DNA of 20,182 nt from Tieghemiomyces parasiticus (taxonomy: Eukaryota; Kickxellomycota; Dimargaritomycetes; Dimargaritales; Dimargaritaceae). Location: assembly GCA_027575765.1 (NCBI GenBank), contig JANBPT010000880.1:1-20182 (forward strand), given 5' to 3'. The position numbers were made by a program, and so were the translations under genes. Positions within the stretch are counted from its first letter, which is position 1, and each line of letters begins with the position of its first letter. Shown here in pieces: positions 1 through 9,429 of the stretch. A model generated the notes under the pieces. That model saw only the letters and a program-made list of their open reading frames with translations, made no database searches and was not told the origin of the DNA.

Positions 1-95
1 ACATCGTCGAACGGGGCACCCATTTCGACCTCGTCGACCAGCGCGGTCTCTACTACTCGCTGGTCAAGGAACAGAGCTTGGAATCGACATCGTAA
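1..95 (+). CDS. 3' end of an ABC-B (MDR/P-glycoprotein-like) transporter, partial
   Basis: Reading from base 3, 30 codons run to a TAA at 93-95. The peptide begins IVERGTHFDLVDQRGLYYSL and ends in LVKEQSLESTS. The pattern (I/V)VE.GTH..L....G.Y..LV..Q is the typical end of the second nucleotide-binding domain of ABC subfamily B exporters, just after the H-loop, so this is the extreme C-terminus of a full or half transporter lying upstream of the window. Such proteins pump hydrophobic compounds, peptides or lipids across the plasma or organelle membrane. The substrate cannot be judged from this piece. An ABC-C or mitochondrial ABC-B member is possible but fits the G-Y-x-x-L-V tail less well. 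Confidence 0.8.
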   Translation, partial: IVERGTHFDLVDQRGLYYSLVKEQSLESTS

Positions 96-738
96 TTATA
101 TGGCGCTTAACTGCGTATATCCTTATGATAATTACTGGCTTGCACTTTGAGCGGTACTATGGTATCGATCACTTTCCTATGGTCTGACGTTTTACTTGTA
201 GACCTTTCAATATTTAAAATACAATCCATGCTCTTTTTGTCTCCTTTTGGAACCAAGTGCCTCTTTTATTGAGATGACTGGTCTCCACAACACTTTAATA
301 AGGAACAGCTGTTGAAGATGGGGTGTGACAGTTGGTCTCAGGTCACAGCTTAACAACACGTCAATGTACTATTGCTTGTCCGTTACCGATGTCTTTGATG
401 GTCAGCTCGCCATCGACGGCTTACACCTATGAAATAGATAGCCATGGTTTCTGCCCTCCCGGAACCGCCCATATTATCCGGCTTATATCACGTTTAGTTA
501 GGTAGGATATGGAGTTTGGTGACGGCCGACAGGTCGTGTAGGTCAGGCGCTCGCCTCGTGCCCTGTCGGGTAGGCCAACCTCTTCCACGTTTCTGCCTTG
601 GCACCTTCTTTGGCCGGAACCTCATCCCTAACTGTAACTATCTATTATCACCGCAGTGTACAAACAGTCGACCATCTTAGTTCTCACGTAGCCCACCAAT
701 TTGCCCAATACCTGTCTTCATCTTTCATTCGTACCCCA
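96..738. other. Intergenic region between ABC transporter and USO1
   Basis: This holds the transporter 3' UTR and the USO1 promoter/leader. No ATG-initiated reading frame with family resemblance was seen. The USO1 frame stays open upstream to about 598, but only from a TTG codon and with no in-frame ATG before 739, so that part is taken as 5' UTR. The last 150 bp are pyrimidine-rich, as often seen in fungal leaders. Confidence 0.6.
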
Positions 739-3441
739 ATGGATTTCTTCTCCCGTGGCTATAGTGTTCTAGTTGGTGACAACAATCAGCCTCAGTCGGC
801 CCAGGAAACGGTGCGACGGCTGGCCGACCGGGTGGCCCACTCCACCCTCATCGAGGACCGTCGTGCGGCCATCCTTAGTCTAAAGGGCCTGGCTCGCGAG
901 TACAAACGGGACGTGGGTGCCGAGGCCCTGGAACCGCTCCTGATGGTCCTGGAGCAGGACCGCGAGGACGCCAGCATCGTGAAGCCCGTGCTCGAGACTC
1001 TCAACCATCTATGTGCCCGTGACTCGCGGGATGACCCTCCTAGCCTGGGGGCCGACCATGCCGAGCGGTTACTGGCCCGCCGGGAACACATCGCCGCCCT
1101 GCTGGACATCATCGAGGAACCTGATTTTTACGTTCGGTTCAACGCCGTGCAACTCCTAGCCACCTTGCTGGCCTGCCACCCGACCCCGCTCCAAGAGGCC
1201 GTCCTGGTCCTTCCCATGGGCGTGGGTCGGCTCATGGACCTTCTCAACGACTCCCGAGAGATTGTACGCAACGAAGCCCTACTTCTGCTCATCGCTCTCA
1301 CTGAGGACAGTGCCGACATTCAAAAGATATTGGCGTTTCAGGGCGCGTTCGAACGACTTCTGGACATCGTCGCCCAGGAGGGCGGGATCCGTGGCGGGAT
1401 CATCGTGCAGGACTGTCTCCAACTCCTTCACAATCTGCTGCGCTATAATGTGTCCAACCAGAATTTCTTCCGGGAGACCAGCAACGTGGCACGTCTTCCA
1501 GCGCTTCTGTCGACTGAGGTGGACAATTCCGACACCAAGCCGTACGAGCACGAGGAAGTATTCGAGTGGACCGAGCAGGCCGCTTCCAACGCCATTTACC
1601 TGCTGGACACCGTTCGCCTGTTGGTGGCCCCCGGTAGCCTTAATACCAAAGCTAACCAGGATGCTATCTACCACGGCGATCTGTTTTCTCCGCTAGTCCA
1701 GCTCAGCTTGGCGCCGGACACTCCACCAGGCGTGCGGTCCCAGGCCCTGTTCTGCCTGGGTGACGTGATCCGTGGCAACAGCCGCAACCAGGACCTGTTC
1801 AACCGAATCACGGTCACCGTGGTACCGGAGGGCATGGGCGCCGCCGTTGCCGAACCTAACAAGCTTATCCCCGAGCCCGTGATTTTGAGCATCTTGGCGC
1901 TGGCCGTCAGCCCGGCCGAGCAGTCAACATATACGGTGCGCTCGGCTGCCACCTACCTGACCCTCAGCTATGTGTACGGTAACCCGGAAACCGCCTTGAC
2001 CCTGGCCTCCACGCTAACCCCGCCACCCGACGATGACCCACATTCCGGTCTGCGCGGCTCGGCGCGTTCGGCCGGGTCCATCCTAACTGGCGCCCTGTTG
2101 GCCGGAACCGAGCTAGCAGCTCGCGACCCATTCCGCACGTGGTACGCCGCGGTTATTTTGGGCCAGCTGCTTCACGGCAACCCCCTATGCAAGTCTCTGG
2201 CTCTTAAGGTTCGGTTTGGCGAGCAAGACCATGGCGAGGACCCGGTTACCCTCCTCCAGGAGATCACCCAGGCGCTAGTAGCTGCGGTCGAGGACCCCCA
2301 AGTGGACCGCCGGGTGGCCATCGGGTACCTCATGTTACTGTGCCGGTGGGTGAGTGATAGCCCCGACAGCGTGTCACAATTCCTCGAGGAGAGCTCCAGT
2401 CTGCACTTTCTAATGGAACAGATGGCCTTGTCCTCTGCGGGCGCCGCCGACCCGCTGGTCCAAGGCCTGGCTGCCACCCTGATCGCCCTCATCTACGAGT
2501 TTGACGACGACCCAGCCTGCCCGCTCCCGCGTGCCGAACTGGAACCCATCATCCACCAGCGTATTGGCGCCGACATGATTATCAGTCGGCTGCACCGCTT
2601 GCGCGATCACAAGGCATTCCAGGACGTCTCGCTGTACATGAAACCCACCCTCATGGACAAGCACACCCACCTACCAGAACTTTACTTTGACCAGGGCTTC
2701 ACCGACTTTTTCCGCGCCCACTACGATTCATTACACCGGGCCGTCACTTCCAAGGCCAGTGACCTGTCGCGGTTACGGCAAGGCCCCATTGCTGATTCGG
2801 CTACGGCGGCCTCACGGGGCGCTGAGGTGGGCCGGGCAGTTGACCCCGAGGTCATCCGCGGATACGAAGTCCAGATCCAGGAGCTGGAAACTCTGGTGGC
2901 CGAGCAGACTGCGCAGCTCGAATCCATGGCTGCCCAATTGACGACTGTGCAGCGGGCCCAGAGCCAAGGCCATGGGGCGACCGAGGCCAGTGTGACTCAA
3001 CTCGCCCAACAATTTCAGGGCGTACAGGTATCCTCGGACACTCCGGACACCGACCTCATTGCCAAGGTTCATGAGCTCGAAGCGGCCCTTGCCGCCGCCG
3101 AGGTCCGCGCCGCCAATGTGGAAAAGGAACAGGAAGATCTACTGGTTTATCTAGCCGACCAGGACACCCAGGCAGCGGAGTACCGCCGACGATTGCGAGA
3201 ACTGGGCGAGGATATTCCACCGTCCGATGACGAGATGGATTTAGAGGACCTTGATGAGGACTTGGAACTCGACGAGGAGCGGAGCAGTTTGGATGACGAG
3301 GAAGAGGCGGTGGCGGTAGAGGAGGGGGTGAGTGAGAAAACCTACAGCACGCTTAACGTCAGTTACGACGAACTCACCGGCCAGCGGAAGGCCGAGTCAA
3401 AATCGACCGATGATGTGGTGTCCGCATCCGACCTTGTCTAG
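739..3441 (+). CDS. USO1: General vesicular transport factor USO1/p115
   Basis: Intronless gene for a 900-aa tethering factor. It starts at the ATG at 739 (MDFFSRGYSVLVGDNN), which matches the usual p115 N-terminus; the frame upstream has no ATG. Residues about 1-660 form the armadillo-like globular head, with leucine-rich helical repeats such as ALEPLLMVLEQD. Two short coiled-coil stretches follow, about 705-755 (EVQIQELETLVAEQTAQLE) and 772-810 (ending EKEQEDLLVYLADQD), then an Asp/Glu-rich tail at about 820-870. This order (head, coil, acidic C-terminus) is that of the family. Known role: a peripheral Golgi/ER-exit-site dimer that acts with Rab1/Ypt1 and SNAREs to tether COPII vesicles. 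The oddity is a coiled-coil rod far shorter than in yeast Uso1 (1790 aa) and shorter than in animal p115 (about 960 aa). Confidence 0.96.
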   Translation: MDFFSRGYSVLVGDNNQPQSAQETVRRLADRVAHSTLIEDRRAAILSLKGLAREYKRDVGAEALEPLLMVLEQDREDASIVKPVLETLNHLCARDSRDDPPSLGADHAERLLARREHIAALLDIIEEPDFYVRFNAVQLLATLLACHPTPLQEAVLVLPMGVGRLMDLLNDSREIVRNEALLLLIALTEDSADIQKILAFQGAFERLLDIVAQEGGIRGGIIVQDCLQLLHNLLRYNVSNQNFFRETSNVARLPALLSTEVDNSDTKPYEHEEVFEWTEQAASNAIYLLDTVRLLVAPGSLNTKANQDAIYHGDLFSPLVQLSLAPDTPPGVRSQALFCLGDVIRGNSRNQDLFNRITVTVVPEGMGAAVAEPNKLIPEPVILSILALAVSPAEQSTYTVRSAATYLTLSYVYGNPETALTLASTLTPPPDDDPHSGLRGSARSAGSILTGALLAGTELAARDPFRTWYAAVILGQLLHGNPLCKSLALKVRFGEQDHGEDPVTLLQEITQALVAAVEDPQVDRRVAIGYLMLLCRWVSDSPDSVSQFLEESSSLHFLMEQMALSSAGAADPLVQGLAATLIALIYEFDDDPACPLPRAELEPIIHQRIGADMIISRLHRLRDHKAFQDVSLYMKPTLMDKHTHLPELYFDQGFTDFFRAHYDSLHRAVTSKASDLSRLRQGPIADSATAASRGAEVGRAVDPEVIRGYEVQIQELETLVAEQTAQLESMAAQLTTVQRAQSQGHGATEASVTQLAQQFQGVQVSSDTPDTDLIAKVHELEAALAAAEVRAANVEKEQEDLLVYLADQDTQAAEYRRRLRELGEDIPPSDDEMDLEDLDEDLELDEERSSLDDEEEAVAVEEGVSEKTYSTLNVSYDELTGQRKAESKSTDDVVSASDLV

Positions 3442-3851
3442 GAACTGTTAGCTACGACCCCCGTAATTTTTCGTTCCTTTCTTGTTTTCATCAAATATGA
3501 TCCGTGTGGCGTATGGAGATACCCAGTACGACTTTTGGCACATCATTCTTGACTAGAATTGCTTTAGAACCCACCATGTGGTTCATTGGCATGTTTTATT
3601 AAACCGCCTATTCCATATATATCTAGCCAACACGGCTCCTTGTCAAGTGAAGCTGGCGGTTATTCTGGGCCAAACTAGAGCGCCGTTGGAACAAGGTTAG
3701 CCGTATGTTAAACGGACCAGTACTGGCAGCTCCTCACCTCGGTATTCCCTTTGCGTTGAAGCCGAACTACCCCCATCCACCCGGTCCCATTAGCGGCATC
3801 TCCCACTCGAACATTTCATTTGCACTTCGCCTACCAGTTTTGCAGTGCAAC
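3442..3851. other. Intergenic region between USO1 and EIPR1
   Basis: This contains the USO1 3' UTR and the EIPR1 promoter and leader. A CATATATATCT stretch near 3615 could be a TATA-like element for EIPR1. An in-frame ATG at 3705 would add 49 residues to EIPR1, but it has a poor start context and the family normally begins close to the residues encoded at 3852. Confidence 0.5.
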
Positions 3852-6165
3852 ATGGACCCAGAACGCTCTGTTGTGTACGGCCTAGGAGGTCAGGTAAGGC
3901 GGATGAAGGATTCCTGTCAACACCTGAGTCGTATGCCCGCGAGTGCAGTCCCTGGCGCCGTGGCGCCAATGCGCATGTACACGATGCCACCGAAGCGTCG
4001 AGCCAAACTCACCCACCCAATCGAATCCGTGGCGCATCCGATGCCCTCCTAATTCCACCACCAGGCCCGATGCCTTGCCAGCGTTTCTGCTAATACCGAA
4101 GAGACCAAATTCCTCGTAGGCACCATCGGGCTGGGCCGGAATAACGAGGTAAGTTTGTGAGGCGGGCATTGGCCGCAGTGTTTTAGTCGTCTTATGGTGG
4201 CCAAGCCAGCCAGTACGGATGGGATCGATGGTATATGGCGGTCGGGCCAGCCCAAAATAAGACATTTGGAACTAATAATGTTGTATTCGATGCTGGTTTA
4301 ATCCTCTCGAAGTAGGTTCACTCTCTGGTGCTGGACGACGACGAAGTCCACGTCACGGGAACAGTGTACCGGCACCCCAACGAAATCTGGGATCTAGCGG
4401 CCTGCCCACAGAAGGAAGGGCTCTTCTTTACCTTGGCCAATGTCGGTATGTTGAAAGCAGCATAAAATAATTAGCCAATTCCCCGCACTCAGTCACCTGC
4501 GTGCGGAGCCCATGCGAGAAAAGGGCCGCCTAAATTATCAGGATGCCAAAACAGTCAATTTTTATCTAACCTAATGAGTCCACCCTAACACACCTTTGCT
4601 TACCCTCGGATTCACCCCACACGGTGGCTTAATAGCGAGCCCGTTCTCCGTCCGCCGCGTGGCCACCTTATGGTCGACAAATCCCGGGGAGGAACCGGTG
4701 CCGACCACCGGCTCCGAAGACGCGCCTGACCGGCCACTCTCACAGGTATTGGCGTTGCCTAGTGAACATTTCGATGAGACAACTGCCAAATTGAAGTGGG
4801 GCACGGATGCCAACGGACATTACATCCTGACGGCGGGTGACCGTGCCCTCCAGCTGTGGACATTGGATGAGGGTTTCACAACGGCCTCGGTAAGTCAGGA
4901 AATGAGAAGGGGGGGGGCTTCCTTTCCACCAGCTTCGGAGCAGGCGCGCACAATGGAATAGTATGTGTTGCTTACATGGTATATTCTGAACCACAACCGT
5001 CTGGACTCCACTTCCCCTTACTGGCAAACAGCACACCATTGACGTCAAATGTTCAGATGCGGACGTAAGCCGCTTTACCAACGTAGCCTGGTGCTCCCGC
5101 GGATCCCAATTCGCCACCACGGGGGACAGTAGCGTCCAGGGCTGGGACACTCGAGACCTCGGGTAAGCGAAGCCCTGGCTGGCCTTCACCGGACCCTTTT
5201 ACGTTGGCAAGTACCATCCGTCCCGCGACATGCCTGTCGTATGATGCCGGCGTCGTCAGAGACTTTTGTGCGCTAACGGGCTTATCTCAATTCCATCACC
5301 TGTTCTAACCCCCTTGAAACGTTGCGAGCAGTGCCGCCAAGTCCACTTTCACGATACCAGAAGCACACGAAGGTGACGTGCTAGGGCTGGAGTACAACCC
5401 CAACCGGCCCCAACAGCTGGCCACCAGTGGTGAGGACTGCCAGGTGCGCCTTTGGGACCTCCGGAACCTGACTCGACCGCTCATGAAGCTCTCCGACCAC
5501 ACGCACTGGTAGGTACTCGACCAAATAGCATCAGATTACCCGCCAGCTTGACATGCTACACATAGAGGGGCAGGACTAACGGCTGTCTTTTTCGCTCGCA
5601 TCTCTAACTACCTCCTCCCTCCCTCTTTCATATCATCGTACAGGGTTTGGTCGGTGGCCTACAATCGGGTCCACGACCAATTGTTGCTCACTTCCGGATC
5701 TGACTGCACAGTCAACCTACAGAGCATCGTTTCCGTGTCCAGCGCCGCCCGCATCCGGCGGGATAGCGACGAATTTGACTTTGCCCATGAGGATGACAGT
5801 CCTGGATACGGGTACACCCCGCAGGACCAGGGGAGCTTCGAGTAAGTCCGTGCCACAGGTCGCGCCAGTACCACACTTTTACGTGGACGACCGGCTTGAA
5901 GATTTATCATTCAATACCTTTAAGCACATAACTCGGGGCTCGCCCGCCACTAATCCCTTACTTCTTCTGCTCCAAAAACCACCCAACTATTCCGCCTAGA
6001 CGACCCACCGATGGTTTGGTGGCCACATTCGATCAGCACGAGGAGAGTGTCTACTCGGTCAGCTGGAGCGAGGCAAGCCCGTGGGTTTTTGCCTCGCTGT
6101 CCTACGACGGCCGCGTCGTTGTCAATTTTGTCCCCCAGGATGAAAAATACAAAATCATTTTGTAG
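3852..6165 (+). CDS. EIPR1: EARP/GARP-interacting WD40 protein EIPR1 (TSSC1-like), eight exons
   Basis: Reconstructed exons: 3852-3893, 4065-4148, 4316-4445, 4636-4889, 5032-5162, 5332-5508, 5644-5841, 6000-6165. They total 1182 nt, giving 393 aa; human EIPR1 is 387 aa. All introns are GT-AG (donors GTAAGG, GTAAGT, GTATGT, GTAAGT, GTAAGC, GTAGGT, GTAAGT) and 135-190 nt long, and each junction keeps the frame and family similarity. The protein opens [18 protein letters not shown], has WD-type strands at about 157-163 (LQLWTLD), 205-212 (VQGWDTRD), 252-260 (VRLWDLRNL) and 271-284 ([14 protein letters not shown]), and ends [16 protein letters not shown], all as in EIPR1. Known role: a beta-propeller partner of the EARP and GARP tethers in endosomal recycling and dense-core vesicle sorting. 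Start choice: ATG 3852 in context AACATGG. Confidence 0.95.
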
Positions 6166-6223
6166 GTCTAGCCCAATGCTGCCGCTCTGGCCTTTTCTTT
6201 TATTTATTTCGTAAATTCTCTAT

Positions 6224-6229
6224 AATAAA
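6224..6229 (+). terminator. EIPR1 polyadenylation signal
   Basis: AATAAA lies 59 bp after the EIPR1 stop codon and is followed by an A-run at about 6233-6241, a standard poly(A) signal layout. It falls between the convergent EIPR1 and secreted-protein genes, whose stops are only 140 bp apart, so their 3' UTRs probably meet or overlap. Confidence 0.6.
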
Positions 6230-6305
6230 TAGAAAAAAAAACATCGTATGCCATACAAAGAGAGCTGAAGAGAAGGGGATGCCAATGTAAATGTGCCATC
6301 ACTGA

Positions 6306-6878
6306 TTACTGATCTTTTTCTTGATCTGGCTTTGCTTCCTGTGGCGGATTGGGTGCGTCGGGGAATACACGGGCTTCTTGCTCGCTGAAGCCGTCGTTCT
6401 CTTGGTCTTGGTAGCCCTCGTACCGGGCCTTCTTTGGCCTTCGGACGTCTACTTCGCTGGTACTTGGTTCTGACGGGCTTTTAGCCTGGGGCAACGGGGG
6501 AAACATCAAATCCTCCGAGGTAAACGGGGACTGACCGTAGTGCGAGGAAAATTCTCCGGCCGAGTCGAAGAGAGCGGGGTCAGTGAACTGGTTCCAGTTG
6601 TCCTCGTGGACCGGAGACGATGTGGAGGGCATGATGGGCGCGTTAGAACCTGGCAACGGGGCGAACAGAGCTAGGCCTTCGGGCGATCCGGTAGACGGCG
6701 ACCAGTCAAACATTGGCTGACTCTCGAGTCGGATGGAAGGAGGTACCCTTGGTACAGAGGCGTTGTTGAGATCCCCATTACCCTCCCGGAGGTGTTGTAC
6801 GGGGCGGGCGTTCACCAGGAGGAGAATTGAGGGCGTAATGGCCGCAAGGAGCAGGCCTGTAATCGTCCACTGCATCAT
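6306..6878 (-). CDS. Secreted cysteine-free acidic protein of unknown function
   Basis: A 190-aa ORF starting at tandem ATGs (MMQWTITG). Residues 1-24 form a classic signal peptide: hydrophobic core LLLAAITPSILLL and a likely cut after V-N-A (24), so the protein should enter the secretory pathway. The mature part has no cysteine, no further membrane segment and no domain I recognise. It is rich in Pro, Ser, Asp and Glu, with a basic cluster RRPKK at 146-150 that might be a Kex2-type processing or nuclear-targeting-like site, followed by an acidic, Gln-rich tail. It is convergent with EIPR1. The intrinsically disordered look and lack of recognisable family suggest a lineage-specific secreted protein. 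A chance ORF is less likely because of the well-formed signal peptide and TATA-like elements upstream. Function unknown. Confidence 0.6.
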   Translation of the reverse strand: MMQWTITGLLLAAITPSILLLVNARPVQHLREGNGDLNNASVPRVPPSIRLESQPMFDWSPSTGSPEGLALFAPLPGSNAPIMPSTSSPVHEDNWNQFTDPALFDSAGEFSSHYGQSPFTSEDLMFPPLPQAKSPSEPSTSEVDVRRPKKARYEGYQDQENDGFSEQEARVFPDAPNPPQEAKPDQEKDQ

Positions 6879-7060
6879 CCTGAAGCGATAGCAGTGGTAA
6901 CTAGGAGATAGATGTTAGTTGGATAATCGCTAAACGAAGCGAGGAACGGGCCAAGCACTGATCCGTAGCGGTACGAATGAATGAGCGGTAAACCAGGAGG
7001 GCGGACGCAAGAGGGGAGGAGTGAACGGGTGGGGCAAGGCTTGGTAAGGACATGTCCGCT

Positions 7061-7068
7061 TTTTTATA
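7061..7068 (-). promoter_or_regulatory. Possible TATA box of the secreted-protein gene
   Basis: On the minus strand this reads TATAAAAA, about 183 bp upstream of the ATG at 6878. A second AT-rich element (AATATAAAG, around 7166-7174) lies further up. Either could direct transcription. The assignment is positional only. Confidence 0.3.
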
Positions 7069-7301
7069 ATCGCTGGTGTGCTCTGGTCTTAGGGTGTGTT
7101 GTGATTGTCTCGAAGCGAGACTTGGTATATTCTTTACCGGCCCCTCCGCTGCATAGCTACAGGGCTTTATATTCCTTCACGATACGCAGGGGTTGTTGGG
7201 CTTCATGACTAACGTCATGTCATTAAACGAAAACCAAGGACGGAGCGTTGACCTCGGTCGAACTGATGTATCCCTATCTTTCTTTTGCACCTATCGACAC
7301 A

Positions 7302-7319
7302 TGTGTGTGTGCGTGTGTG
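7302..7319. repeat. Short (TG)n microsatellite
   Basis: An 18-bp run of TG dinucleotides with one GC interruption. Simple repeat, no other meaning inferred. Confidence 0.7.
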
Positions 7320-8203
7320 CTACCAACGAACTCTGTGGCGACTAAACTTGACGGGTACTGGAGAGCAGCCCCTTGACGGTGCACAGCCGGATACACAGTT
7401 TTGCCTCTTAACCCAATGACACTTATACACATTTTTTCCCCTTGATCGTGGAAGCTTGGTAATAGGGTCAAATGAGCCTAGTTCTCAACGGTGGTTGGTA
7501 AACTGGTGGCTAGGCCAGTGGACACGGTTCGGCTAGCTGTGTAACCGGTGACGGACGGGATCGGAGAGGAGGTATTTGAATTCAATTTTTTTCCGCTCAA
7601 GGTGAGTATCCGATCTCCCTGCCCCATTGTCTCACCAAGGTTTGACATGTTGATACACCTGTGCCTGAATCTGCTTCCCATCTCCCGACGGGATCATCCC
7701 AGTCAGGGTTGCCGCCCTAAAGGGTGATACATCTACCGCCCTTAGTCGAAATCGGCATGGTAGGCGAAAGTTGCCATTTAGAAAACTTGCATGCTTTCCT
7801 AAATATAACCATTCGCACCGTCTAACATCCTAGCAATGGCTTTCTCCAGTCGAACGGCACGGAATAAAGAAGACAATTTCGCCTAACTTGGTTCCCATAT
7901 TCATGAACTTTCACACTGAATATATATCAAATATGTTTAGGGAATATAGTTTAACCAATGGGCCCGATTTAGAAAGGCACCCGTCACCCCATCAACCAAC
8001 ACCCCATAAAGGCTTACGCCTCACTGGCATTGAAGCACCAATAACGGCGCAGATAATTAGCCGAAGCCTTTTATCCCAAGATATACATGTCCAAATGACG
8101 CCAAGTCCATCTTGCAGAGAGGCAAACACAAAAATTGTAACCACGACTTTTACATACTACTTATATTTTCTGTCAACAGAACACTAAATGTATTATTATA
8201 TAA

Positions 8204-9429
8204 TTAGCATAACTTTGTACACCTTGGCGAGCCCTTTCTAGCCAGCCATCATAGCACAGGTTTAAGTCATTGGGCTGGAGCTTGGCTAGCTCCGATTGCC
8301 AGGCGTCCACGGCTTGCTGCCAGGGTGCTGACCTTCTTACCCTTCAGCCGCTGTTTGATATTCCTGAACTGCCAGAAGCTGCAGGGAGGGCAGGTCAGCG
8401 GGACTGTAGGGCGGGGCTAGCGCAAGTCTGACTCCGGTACTGTAAATGTCGGTACAAGTCGCTGTATCGCAGTATGGTGATGCACTACCATGGTAGAGCG
8501 GCAGAGGGCGACGGTCCAGATGTCCACATGCCTCCGCCCAGACCTGAACCATGGGCTTCAGCTCGTCCCTTACGTAGGGGGTCTGATGGAGACCTTGACA
8601 CCAGGGCGCTTGACACTCGGGTGTAACCGGCCACACCCGGTGAAAAACATTGGTCAGCACCACCTTGGGTGGGGTATGGCCTTAGTGGGTCTCAGTTGGG
8701 ACAGGGCCACCTTTAGGACACCATCTCTGGCAATTGGAGCTAGCAGGGAGATCATAAGTGTGCACCCAAGTCTTATTGCCTGTGACAATGGAGTCCAGCA
8801 GGTAGCCATTGGCTCCCGTCAAATTTATCCAGGAACTCAGTGGCAAAACGTACCCGCTTGTGGCGCTGGTCGTCGGTGAGATCGTGGGAGACTCGGCAGT
8901 TGAAAGGGTGATGCCACCGCTAGGTCCCTACGCAGGACGTTGTGTATGGTACCAGGGAGAGTTCGGTAGGTCTGGGTCAGCTGATCAGCGGTAAGTCGAG
9001 GGTTTTACTCAAACCATTCTAGAAGCATGGCCGCTTAAAGTTTAACAATGTCGTCTGATGGGTGGCCAGTCTGGGACGAATCTTCAAGGGACTAGTGGCC
9101 CATACGGAAGGAATCTAACCACCAGTTAACAGTGGTGCAGGAAGGGGAAGTCAACCCAGCGTGGCAGTTAGTTTAGCGAGAATGTAGTCTGGCTTGCGAC
9201 TTTCACACTAGTTTTGATATAAGTATGCCCGCATATCGTGCCAGGTAAATTTTAGCGGGATTGGGGATGGTGTTTTAGAAATTGACATAGTGGAGGGGTA
9301 GAAGTGCAAGTTGTCGAATCAGGAATGATCAGGTTCTATAACGGTTTATACTATTCGTTTCCTCGCCTATGACTCCCAGGTTTCGTTTATATCGCCGATG
9401 TCTAAAGTCTCCAGCTACGCCTATCGCAG
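8204..9429 (-). mobile_element. Full-length but dead mariner-family transposon, copy 1
   Basis: The element is about 1.2 kb, the usual mariner size. Its reverse complement aligns with the second copy at the right end of the window from near the 5' inverted repeat through the N-terminal half of the transposase, then continues with the C-terminal half. The 3' end, read inwards on the plus strand from 8204, is TTAGCATAACTTTGTACACC followed by TTGGCGAGCCC. This resembles the 5' end of copy 2 (TTAGACACTTTAAACCTGG), as expected of terminal inverted repeats. The distal boundary near 9429 is inferred from alignment to copy 2 and may be off by some tens of bases. The element sits alone in intergenic DNA and no clean TA target duplication remains. 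Confidence 0.85.
8225..9290 (-). pseudogene. Degenerate mariner transposase (copy 1)
   Basis: Read on the minus strand, pieces in different frames match a mariner (DDD/D) transposase. An N-terminal stretch is recognisable only by DNA alignment to copy 2. Then comes IVTGNKTWVHTYDLP, where the family has TGDE (first catalytic Asp replaced by Asn). A block around HGSASPYCDTATCTDIY sits where the family has HDNA.PH (second catalytic Asp lost), and PPYSP follows. After a frame change come FWQFRNIKQRLKGKK and a last segment ending YDGWLERARQGVQSY. At least two frameshifts and several stop codons interrupt it, so no functional transposase can be made. The longest open piece covers 8337-8663. Confidence 0.85.

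Larger units (their letters stand above)
6879..8203. other. Gene-poor intergenic region left of the mariner relic
   Basis: No reading frame here shows family resemblance or a convincing start. It contains the upstream region of the secreted-protein gene, a short TG-rich microsatellite near 7302-7319, and an AT-richer part from about 7780 to the transposon end. An open frame at about 7903-8187 (94 codons from ATG) abuts the transposon but looks non-coding (AT-rich, no recognisable motif). Confidence 0.5.

Noticed and set aside
598..738. N-terminal extension of USO1
   Set aside because: The frame is open but starts only at a TTG. The family N-terminus matches the ATG at 739, and there is no in-frame ATG upstream.
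1279..1674. 131-codon antisense ORF under USO1
   Set aside because: It mirrors the codon pattern of USO1 and has no recognisable features.
3705..3851. 49-residue N-terminal extension of EIPR1 from ATG 3705
   Set aside because: The start context is poor, the peptide is Pro-rich without similarity, and the family begins at the residues encoded from 3852.
7302..7319. TG repeat as a regulatory or Z-DNA element
   Set aside because: Only 18 bp and imperfect; nothing beyond a simple microsatellite can be supported.
8490..8879. 129-codon plus-strand ORF
   Set aside because: It is the complement of the mariner transposase relic, whose true coding direction is minus.
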